Of a stretch of DNA of 64,000 nt, positions 55,711-64,000 are shown piece after piece. Source of the stretch: Bufo bufo. Taxonomy: Eukaryota > Chordata > Amphibia > Anura > Bufonidae. The notes under the pieces were generated by a model, which was given only the letters and a program-made list of their open reading frames with translations, was not told the DNA's origin and searched no databases. Position numbers and translations under genes: made by a program. Location: assembly GCF_905171765.1 (NCBI RefSeq), contig NC_053397.1, positions 110,811,295-110,875,294 of the forward strand, read 5' to 3'. How positions within the stretch are numbered: position 1 is the stretch's first letter; every line of letters begins with the position of its first letter.

Positions 55711-55773
55711 CTGCTGGGATTCAAACCCACAACCTTCTGTATCAGAGGCAAAGCACCTAACCACACGGCCATA
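55711..55773 (-). repeat. tRNA-derived SINE head
   Basis: On the minus strand: TGGCCGTGTGGTTAGGTGC (A-box-like), then 30 nt, then GGTTGTGGGTTTGAATCCCAG (B-box-like, GTTTGAATCC). Spacing fits a tRNA-type internal promoter. A second B-box-like segment lies at 55615-55632. No full cloverleaf was found, so a SINE head rather than a tRNA gene. Confidence 0.55.
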
Positions 55774-55829
55774 AGAGATGCATTGACACTAATTGAAAAA
55801 ATATGAGACTTCTACTGTTATAGCTGGCT

Positions 55830-56585
55830 AAGTGTACATCTATACACATGATTGCTGCCCTAACGCACCCAGCACTGCTATATCTCTATATGACAGCTGT
55901 CCCAGCACACTCAGCTCTACTATATCTCTATATATGATAGCTGCCCCAGCACACCCAGCTCTGCTACATCTAATACACATGACAGCTGCACCAGCACACT
56001 CAGCTCTACTATATCTCTATATATGACAGCTGTCCCAGCAAACCCAGCTTTACTACATCTATACACATAACAGCTGTCCAAACACACCCAGCTCTGCTAC
56101 ATCTATACACATGACAGCTGCCCCAGCACACTCAGCTCTGCTATATCTCTATATATCTATCTACTGTATAGCAATACTTAGAGATATATAGATGTAGAGC
56201 TGGGTGTGCTGGTGCAGCTGTCATGTGTATTAGATGTAGCAGAGCTGGGTGTGCTGAGGCAGCTATCATATATAGAGATATAGCAGTGATGAGCGTGCTG
56301 GGACAGCTGTCATATAGAGATATAGCAGTGTTGGGTGTGTTTGGGCAGCAGTCATGTGTATAGATGTAGCAGAGCTGGGTTTGCTGGAGCAGCTGTCATA
56401 TATAGAGATATAGTAGAGCTGAGTTTGCTGGTGCAGCTGTCATGTGTATTAGATGTAGCAGAGCTGGGTGTGCTGGGGCAGCTATCATATATAGAGATAT
56501 AGCAGAGCTGAGTGTGCTGGGACAGCTGTCATATAGTGATATAGCAGTGCTGGGTGCGTTAGGGCAGCGGTCATGTGTATAGATG
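55830..56585. repeat. Opposed tandem repeats forming a palindrome
   Basis: Units of about 50-55 bp with ACATGACAGCTGCCCCAGCA and CTCAGCTCTGCTATATCTC run one way to about 56150. The same units run inverted from about 56165 to 56585. Confidence 0.85.
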
Positions 56586-56589
56586 TAGA

Positions 56590-57110
56590 GAGGCACTTGA
56601 TAGTGGCACTTTTTGGGGGGGCAGATGGCACTATGATACTGGGACATGGGGGGGGAGGAGAGAGGCACTTGATACTGGCACATGGGGGAAGGGGGTTGGC
56701 ACTATGATACTGACAAATTGGGGGGGTGGCACTATGATACTGGGACATGTGGGGGGGAGGAGAGAGGCACTTGATACTGCCACGTGATAAGGGGGCATCT
56801 ATGGGGACACTTACTGGCACATTATTGGGGGCATTATGGGGGACACTAGGCCGGCAGCCTATCAGAGGCCGGACACTGAGGGCATCTACTGGGGCACTAT
56901 ATATGGGGCATTTTATACTGGTACATTATGGGGGGCACTAGCAGGAAGGGGGGAGAGGAGCACTAGGGGGAATTTACTGGGGGCACTATATAGGGGTATT
57001 TTATACTGGGACATTATGGAGGCACTATGGGGATATTAGCTCAACTGGGGGCATTACAAGGGGGTATTTTTTGCATTGTCACATTATAAGGAGAATTATT
57101 TCTACTGGGG
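56590..57110. repeat. Irregular G-rich short repeats
   Basis: Repeated GGCACTATGATACTGGGACA and GGAGAGAGGCACTTGATACT blocks, then degenerate GGGGCATTATGG blocks. Unit length is variable. Confidence 0.7.
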
Positions 57111-57359
57111 GGGGGGCATTATGGTGGGCTTTATTACTCCCCCATGGTATGACCCCCTAGTAGCAGCACCAGTCTCTCCCTGCTGTGCTATCCCTCTGCC
57201 CCTTCTCCAAATCCTTATTATGAAATCTTTCTCATTAGGATAGAACACATCAGCTCCACCGAGCCCCCGGCCAAAGTGCTGAAGTGGTGTCCGAGATCCC
57301 CAAGGGCCAAGCCAAGTAATTGTAAGTTTTCATGTGGAATATGTTTATGTTATACAAAT

Positions 57360-58435
57360 ATAGCATACACTGTGCCACACAATATACAGTATACCGCTAC
57401 ACTGTGCCCCACAATATACAGTATACCGCTACACTGTGCCCCACAATATACAGTATACCTCTACACTGTGCCCCACAATATACAGTATACCTCTACACTG
57501 TGCCACACAATATACAGCATACCTCTACACTGTGCCACACAATATACAGTATACCGCTACACTGTGCCACACAATATACAGTATACCTCTACACTGTGCC
57601 ACACAATGTACAGTATACCTCTACACTGTGCCGCACAATATACAGTATACCTCTACACTGTGCCGCACAATATACAGTATACCTCTATACTGTGCCGCAC
57701 AATATACAGTATACCTCTACCCTGTGCCCCACAATATACAGTATACCTATACACTGTGCCGCACAATATACAGTATACCGCTACACTGTGCCCCACAATA
57801 TACAGTACACCTCTACACTGTGCCCCACAATATACAGTACACCTCTACACTGTGCCACACAATATACAGTACACCTCTACACTGTGCCACACAATATACA
57901 GTACACCTCTACACTGTGCCACACAATATACAGTATACCTCTACACTGTGCCCCACAATATACAGTATACCTCTACACTGTGCCCCACAATGTACAGTAT
58001 ACCTCTACACTGTGCCACACAATATACAGTATACCTCTACACTGTGCCCCACAATATACAGTATACCTCTACACTGTGCCATACAATATACAGTATACCG
58101 CTACACTGTGCCACACAATATACAGTATACCTCTACACTGTGTCACACAATATACAGTATACCTCTACACTGTGCCCCACAATGTACAGTATACCGCTAC
58201 TCTGTGCCACACAATATACAGTATACTTCTACACTGTGCCGCACAATATACAGTATACCTCTACACTGTGCCCCACAATATACAGTATACCTATACACTG
58301 TGCCCCACAATGTACAGTATACCGCTACACTGTTCCACACAATATACAGTATACCTCTACACTGTGCCCCACAATATACAGTATACCGCTACACTGTGCC
58401 ACAGAATATACAGTATACCGCTACACTGTGTAGTC
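57360..58435. repeat. 32-bp satellite, about 33 copies
   Basis: Unit containing CACTGTGCCACACAATATAC and AGTATACCTCTA. The period is exactly 32 bp (57369, 57401, 57433). Because 32 is not divisible by three and the unit has no stop in any plus frame, three overlapping open frames of about 350-395 codons result. They are not genes. Confidence 0.95.
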
Positions 58436-58818
58436 TGTTCTATAAGCACCATTGTTTTGTGGCGGCGGACAGAAAATAATCTGGAAGTGCCCCTCCAGAG
58501 ACCAGGCTCTGACTGCTAGGGGGGTCTGCTGAGCTAACGGATGCCCCCTATGGCAGTAGCACCACCATAGCCCCCATATAGGGCTAAAAAATTATTGCTT
58601 CGCGGGGGTGACACCATTTTGTACCTCACCGGGTGACACCAGCCCTAGCAACGCCACTGGAAATACAGCCATTTGAAATACAGCCATTTTGGGCAAATAA
58701 ATATTTAATTGAGGCCTACTCTGGTTCAGGCCATGTGAGATACACCCTTTACATACTGTCGTTCTATTCTACTATTAATTAAACACCCATTTAGGGCAAG
58801 ATCCTAAATTCGAAAAAT

Positions 58819-61386
58819 ATGAGGAGAGCGTCAAATAAGGGACGTGGCCCAGGTCGTGGTGCTGCTGGTGGAGATCACCAAAGCCAGCTCCAGGGAGTGG
58901 CATGGCAGTTCTACAGACAATGTGCTGACGACAAGACACAAGTGGTTTGCACGCTGTGCAATCAGAGCCTGAAGCGAGGCATAAACGTTCTCAACCTGAG
59001 CCCAACCTGCATGACCAGGCATTTAAGTGCAAAGTACGAGCTGCAGTGAAGTAGACACCTCAAAAACCAAGAAAGGTCTCTGGCTCCTCCTGCTTCCTCT
59101 TCTGCTGCAGTCTTAGCCTCTTCATCCACCTCTGGAGTGACAGTGCCACCTGCCACCCCGCAAACAGAGGATCTGCCAGCAACACCAACACCTGGGTCAC
59201 CAAGCATCTCCACAATGTCCCATGGAAGCGTTCAGCTCTCCATCTCCCAAATGCTGGAGAGGTAGAGGAAGAGGAAGTACCCCCCTACCCACCCGCGATC
59301 CCTAGGCCTGAATGCCAGCATTTCTAAATTACTGGCCTGTGAAATGCTGTCATTCCGTCTGGTAAAGACGGATAGTTTTAAAGGCCTTATGGTGGTGCCT
59401 GTCCCACAGTCTGTCGTGCCTTGCCGTCACTACTTTTTAAGGCGAGCCATCCCTTCCTTGCACAACCAAGTAGGGGACAAAATCAGGTGTGCACTGCGCA
59501 ACGCCATCTGTGGCAAGGTGCACCTGACTACGGATACGTGGACCAGTAAGCACGGTCAGGGCCGTTATATCTCCATAACAGCACACTGGGTAAATGCAGT
59601 GGCGGCTGGGCCTGAAGCGGATAGCTGTTTGGCGCATGTCCTTCCACCACCGAGGATTGCAGGGCGCTTCAGTTTGCCTCCTGTTGCTTCCTCCTCCTAC
59701 TCTGCTTCCTCACTCATCCTCTACCAGCTCCTCATCCGGTCAGCGTAACACCTTCACCACCAACTTCAGCACAGCCAGGGGTAAACGACAGCAGGCAGTT
59801 TTAAAACTTATCTGTTTGGGGGACAAACCCCACACTGCGCAGGAGCTGTGGACTGGCCTTGAACAACAGACCGATGAGTGGTTTGTGCCAGTCAGCCCCA
59901 AGCCCGGCCTAGTTGTGTGCGATAATCGTCGAAATCTTGTAGCAGCTCTGGGACTTGACCCATATCCCTTGCCTGGCGCATGTGCTGAATTTGGTGGTGC
60001 AGAAATTCATTCACAACTACCCCGATATGTCAGAGCTTCTGCAAAAAGTGCGGTCCATCTGTGCGCGCTTTAGGCGTTCTCACCCTGCTGCTGCTCGCCT
60101 GTCAGCGCTGCAGCATAACTTTGGCCTTCCCGCTCACCGCCTCATATGCGACATGCCCACAAGGTGGAACTCCACCTTGCACATGCTGGCCAAACAGTGC
60201 GAGCAGCAGCAGGCGATAGTTGAGTTTCAGCTGCAGCACGCATGGGTGAGTCGCTCGGCGGAACAGCAACACTTCACCACGAATGACTAGGCCTCCATGC
60301 GAGACCTGTGTTCCTTGATTGCGCTGTTTCGAGTACTCCACCAACATGGCCAGTGCCGATAACTCCGTTCTCAGCGTTACTATCCCACTTCTATGCCTCC
60401 TTGAAAAAACGCTCTTGGCGATGATGGAAGGGGATGTGGCACAGGAGGAGGAGGAGAAAGAGGGATCATTTCGTAGGGTTTCCGGCCAGTGATTCCCAAG
60501 TGGCTCCGAGGGTGAATTCCTGCACCCACAAATGCCAGGTACACAATTGTCCAGCCAGGGCACAGTTCTGGAGGATGAGGAGGTGGAGGATGAGGAGGAG
60601 GAGATGGAGGAGGAGGAACCATGTTCACAGCAGGGTGGCACCCAGACCAGCTCATGGCCATCACTGGTGCGTGGATGGGGGGATACAGAGGGCACAGACG
60701 ATACACCTCCCACAGAGGACAGCTTTTCGTTGCCTTTGGGCAGCCTGGCACACATGAGCGATTACATGCTGCAGTGTCTCCGCAACGACCGCCGAGTTGC
60801 CCACATTCTAACTTGTGCTGATTACTGGGTGGCCACGCTGCTGGATCCCCGTTACAAGGACAACGTACCGTCCTTAATTCCCTCACTGGAGCGAGATCCA
60901 CCTGACAGCGGGGGCACAGTGGAAGCACAAGGCGATGGCAGAGGACGAGGTCGCCAACGCAGCTGGGGCATCGCCAGCACCTCAGAAGGCAGGGTTAGCA
61001 TGGCCGAAATGTGGAAAAGCTTTGTCAGCACACCACAACAACCAGCACCACCAGCTGATATGGAACGTCTTAGCAGGAGGCAGCATTTCACCAACATGGT
61101 GGAGCAGTATGTGTGCACACGCCTACACGTACTGAATGACGGGTCTACCCCCTTCAACTTCTGGGTCTCAAAATTGGGCACATTGCCTGAGCTTGCCCTT
61201 TACGCATTGGAGGTGCTGGCCTGCCCTGTAGCCAGTGTATTATCTGAACGTGTGTTTAGCACGGCAGGGGGCGTCATCACAGACAAGCGCAGACACCTGT
61301 TCACAGCCAATGTGGACAAGCTCACGTTCATTAAAATGAACCAGGCATGGATCCCTCAGGTCTTGTCCGTACCTTGTCCAGAATAG
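58819..61386 (+). pseudogene. hAT (Ac-like, BED-type) transposase
   Basis: The most complete hAT gene here. Start MRRASNKGRGPGRGAAGGDH; BED finger VVCTLCNQSLKRG ... MTRHLSAKY (58942-59040), where the second His appears changed to Tyr. Then a Ser/Pro-rich linker, VHLTTDTWTSKHG (first catalytic D, near 59533), LVVCDNRRN (second D, near 59921), IPCLAHVLNLVVQ, RWNSTLHML, an acidic stretch, YWVATLLDPRYKDN and the hATC dimerisation domain MERLSRRQHF ... VASVLSERVFSTAGG. At least four frameshifts or stops (59049, about 59260, 59600, 60290-60500). A cut-and-paste enzyme in life; inactive here. Confidence 0.88.
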
Positions 61387-61659
61387 ACATGTATACCGGC
61401 ACTAACCAGCCATTGTTATACTGCAGCGCAATTGCTCATGTTTGTATTTTGGATAGTTCACACTATTTTGGAGTGTACCTTAATTAAAAAAATTACATTA
61501 AATCCAATCGGCTATCTCGTCCTCCTCCACCGCCGCTTCCACCTATTCAGCTACGTCCACCTCCTCCTCAAACTCCTACTCCATATGGAACTCCACCTCA
61601 TAAATCAAATAATATTTTTTTTTTGTACATGTTTTATTTTATATCATTTCACTTTTTTG

Positions 61660-61985
61660 TCATTTACATTTTCAGGTGAAATTCACCAATTTTTGGGTGT
61701 ATAGTACCACTGCTATATCTAGTAGGCCTGTTAAAAAAAAAAATGGCATTAACATTTTCTGGTGAAATTAACAAATTTTTGGGTGTATAGTACCACTGCT
61801 ATATCTAGTAGGACTGTTAAAAAAAAAAATGGCATTAAAATTTTCGGGTGAAATTCACCAATTTTTGGGTGTATAGTACCACTGCTATACCTATTAAACC
61901 GGTAAAAAAAAAAAAAAAAAAAAGATCTGTTACATTTTCGGGTAAAATTCACCAATTTTTGAGTGTATAGCACCACTGCTATTTC
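61660..61985 (+). repeat. 3' tandem repeat of the hAT family
   Basis: About four copies of an 85-90 bp unit with TTTTCGGGTGAAATTCACCA and TAGTACCACTGCTATA. Homologous to 28795-29330 and in the same place after a hAT gene. Confidence 0.85.
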
Positions 61986-62074
61986 TAGTTAGAGATGTCC
62001 CGAACTATTCGCCGGTGAACAGTTCCCAGCGAACATCGCTTTCGCGTTCGCCGCAGCGGGCGAACATATGCAAT

Positions 62075-62690
62075 TGTTTGCCAGCGTGTGTGTCAGGCTC
62101 ACAGCGTGTACTGTGCCCACTACTGTCAGTGCCCACCACTCATATCTGGTGTCACAGTAGCTTGCATTTAAAACAGTAAAAAAAAAATTCACTGTAATAT
62201 AATTGCAGTTGCCTGCCAGCGTGTGTGTCAGGCCCACAGCTTGTACTGTGCCCACTACTGCCAGTGCCCACCACTCATATCTGGTGTCACAGTAGCTTGC
62301 ATTTAACGCAGTAAAACAATTTTTTCACTGTAATATAATTGCAGTTGCCTACCAGCGTGTGTGTCAGGCCCACAGCGTGTAGTGTGCCCACTACTGCCAG
62401 TGCCGACCACTCATATCTGGTGTCACAGTAGCTTGCATTTAAAACAGTAAAACAATTTTTTAACTGTAATATAATTGCAGTTGCCTGCTAGCATGTGTGT
62501 CAGGCCCACAGCATGTACTGTGCCCACTACTCATATCTGGTGTCACAGTAGCTTGCATTTAAAACAGTAAAACAATATTTTCACTGTAATATAATTCCAG
62601 TTGCCTGCCAGCGTGTGTGTCAGGCCCACAGCGTGTACTGTGCCCACTACTGCCAGTGCCCACCACTCATATCTGGTGTCACAGTAGCTT
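62075..62690 (+). repeat. Tandem array, unit about 134 bp
   Basis: Five copies of a unit with GCGTGTGTGTCAGGCCCACA, GTGCCCACTACTGCCAGTGC, CATATCTGGTGTCACAGTAG and TGTAATATAATTGCAGTTGC. The fourth lacks about 18 bp. It has the same position, between left end and gene, as the arrays at 1795 and 52975. Confidence 0.9.
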
Positions 62691-64000
62691 GCACGCATAG
62701 TACCACCAATCGAAAAAAAATAACAGGCAGAGGCAGGCCACCCCGCAGGGGCCGTCGTGGTCATGGTGCCGTGATTTCCTTTGGCCCTACAAAAATGCCC
62801 AGTGTTCAGAGGCCACGTACCCTGAATTTGAAAAGTTCTGAGGACATAGTTGACTGGCTAACACAGGACACCCAATCTTCTACAGCTTCCGCTCGGAACC
62901 TTGATGCACCATCCTCCTCCAGCTCAGCTTCGGGCACCTCTCAAGTTACCACTCGCCCGCCTGCCGCCACCACCAACACAGGCACCACAGCACACATGCT
63001 TCACTTGATCTGTCAGAGGAGTTATTTACACATCAGTTGGAAGAAATGAGTGATGCGCAACCATTATTGCCAGAGGATGTAGATAACAGGGATATGTCTC
63101 AGTCAGGCAGCATTACACACATGGACGTACGATGTGATGATGATGATGTTGCACCAGCTGCTGCTTCCTTTGCTGAGTTGTCAGATACAAGTGAAGCGGT
63201 TGATGATGATGATGTGTCCGTGGATGTCACGTGGGTGCCGGCTTGAAGAGAAGAAGAACAGGGGGAAAGTTCAGATGGGGAGACAGAGAGGAGGAGAAGA
63301 CGAGTTGGAAGCAGGAGGAGGTCGTCGCAAGGAGCTAGTGGCACAGTCAGACAGCATGTATCGTCACCCGGGGTCAGCCAGACAGCACGCCAATCAGCGC
63401 ATGCTGTTGCCACCACCAGAATGCCATCATTGCAAAGCTCAGCTGTGTGGCATTTTTTTGTGTGTCTGCCTCTGATAACAGCGATGCCATTTGCAACCTG
63501 TGCCAAAAGAAACTGAGTCGTGGGAAGTCCAACACCCACCTAGGTACAACTGCTTTGCGAAGGCACATGATTTCACATCACAAACGACTATGGGATCAAC
63601 ACATGATGAGTACAAGCAGCACACAAACTCAAAGCCACCATCCTCCTCCTGGTCCAGCATCTTTAGCCACGTCAACTACTGCTGTTCTCCTTGCCCCCTC
63701 TCAACCATCCGCCACGCTGCCTCTCACCTTCAGCAGTTCCTGCTCATCTGCCCACAGTCAGTTGTCTGTCAAGGAAATGTTTGAGCATAAGAAGCCAATG
63801 TCACAGAGTCACCCCCTTGCCCAGCGTCTGACAGCTGGCTTGTCGGAACTCTTAGTGCGCCAGCTTTTACACTGCACATCCCAATGCATCCCAGTGCCGT
63901 GCATGGCACATGTGTTGAATCTGATCGTACAACGCTTTCTGCATAAGTACCCAGGCTTACAGGACGTCCTCAAGCAGGCCAGGAAGGTGTGTGGCCATTT
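62690..64000 (+). pseudogene. hAT BED-type transposase, N-terminal part
   Basis: Basic start (NRKKITGRGRPPRRGRRGHG, an AT-hook-like stretch), then EDIVDWLTQDTQSS and a Ser/Thr-rich part. A frameshift near 63000 leads to an acidic frame DAQPLLPEDVDNRD, then an Arg-rich frame. The BED finger AVWHFF ... AICNLCQKKLSRGKSNTHLG and ALRRHMISHHKRLW (63450-63600) keeps both Cys and both His. A frame with PCMAHVLNLIVQRFLHKYPG follows at 63897 to the edge. Whether the rest is intact lies outside the window; at least two shifts are visible. Confidence 0.8.

Larger units (their letters stand above)
55541..58659. mobile_element. Block inserted into the 118-bp array
   Basis: The 118-bp array stops at 55540 and resumes at 58660. 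The right border is the inverted hAT-type end CAGTGGCGTTGCTAGGGCTG (ending 58659). A matching left end is not clear; GGGGGTGACACCAGCAGGGC at 55545 is similar to the sequence inside the right end. Contents: tRNA-like pieces, a palindromic array, short repeats, a 32-bp satellite. No gene. Confidence 0.65.
50914..61985 (+). mobile_element. Large hAT element with array, promoter and transposase
   Basis: Left terminus TAGGGTTGAGCGAACCCGAA at 50914. Then a TATA-containing leader, a 118-bp tandem array, a BED/hAT transposase pseudogene and a 3' minisatellite. Two MITEs (51369, 51998) and a 3.1-kb block (55541-58659) were inserted later. No matching right terminus was seen before the next hAT copy starts at 61991. 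The extent is inferred from the order of parts shared with the other copies. Confidence 0.65.
61991..64000 (+). mobile_element. Third hAT copy, runs off the window
   Basis: Left end TAGAGATGTCCCGAACTATT. A GC-rich leader with CGCGTTCGCCGCAGCGGGCG, a tandem array (62075-62690) and the first part of a BED/hAT transposase follow. Confidence 0.75.

Noticed and set aside
55711..55773. A functional tRNA gene
   Set aside because: A and B boxes are recognisable, but I could not build the acceptor and anticodon arms, and the piece is embedded in repeats; a SINE head fits better.
57276..58519. Three long overlapping plus-strand open frames of 347-395 codons
   Set aside because: They come from a 32-bp tandem repeat without stops; all three frames encode the same shifted periodic sequence, so no gene is supported.
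58819..61386. A domesticated ZBED-type host gene
   Set aside because: Frameshifts and stops split every domain, the BED finger has lost a zinc ligand, and the copy has transposon-specific flanks.

Overview
The window looks like a stretch of an anuran amphibian (frog or toad) nuclear genome. This rests on vertebrate-type exons of a flavin-containing monooxygenase and on a dense mix of Tc1/mariner, piggyBac-like TTAA MITEs, hAT, Harbinger-like MITEs, a CR1-like LINE, Penelope-like elements (PLE) and sushi-type chromoviruses. The species cannot be told from the sequence. There is no sign of prokaryotic, rRNA or CRISPR content.

Host gene: two minus-strand exons of one FMO gene are visible, 17491-17687 and 10619-10974. 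Both have GT/AG borders and join in frame. The FATGY motif and the 356-bp exon length match FMO exon 7. No other FMO exon was recognised, so all remaining sequence is read as intronic or flanking DNA filled with transposons.

Layout. 1-5.3 kb: TTAA MITEs, the left end of a hAT with a 75-bp array, a 27-28 bp minisatellite and a Tc1-derived fold-back. 5.9-10.6 kb: a MITE carrying a ribozyme-bearing fold-back retroposon, then a minus-strand CR1-like LINE split by a MITE and ending close to FMO exon 7. 11-17.5 kb (FMO intron): five MITE-type insertions, two of them carrying nested elements, then a full-length dead Tc1 element, another MITE and a fold-back retroposon beside the exon 6 donor. 18.3-22.0 kb: one 3.8-kb hAT-type element with a perfect 8-bp target duplication, made of nested palindromes and G-run/C-run arrays. 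22-26.7 kb: fold-back retroposons and old repeats. 26.7-33.2 kb: decayed BED/hAT transposases. 33.2-45.4 kb: a PLE in two head-to-head parts, containing a Tc1 element that contains a chromovirus that contains a MITE. 46.3-50.2 kb: a second decayed chromovirus. 50.9-62.0 kb: a long hAT element with a 118-bp array, itself invaded by a block with a 32-bp satellite. 62.0 kb to the end: another hAT copy running off the window.

The most notable signals are: (i) hammerhead-ribozyme-like cores in a set of fold-back retroposons with 7-19 bp target duplications, and in the 3' region of the PLE; (ii) a 10-nt complementarity in the chromovirus that fits self-primed reverse transcription; (iii) hAT elements that each carry their own tandem array between left terminus and transposase. 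All transposon proteins seen are broken by frameshifts, stops or insertions. Boundaries of elements without a target duplication are approximate, and no database search was possible.
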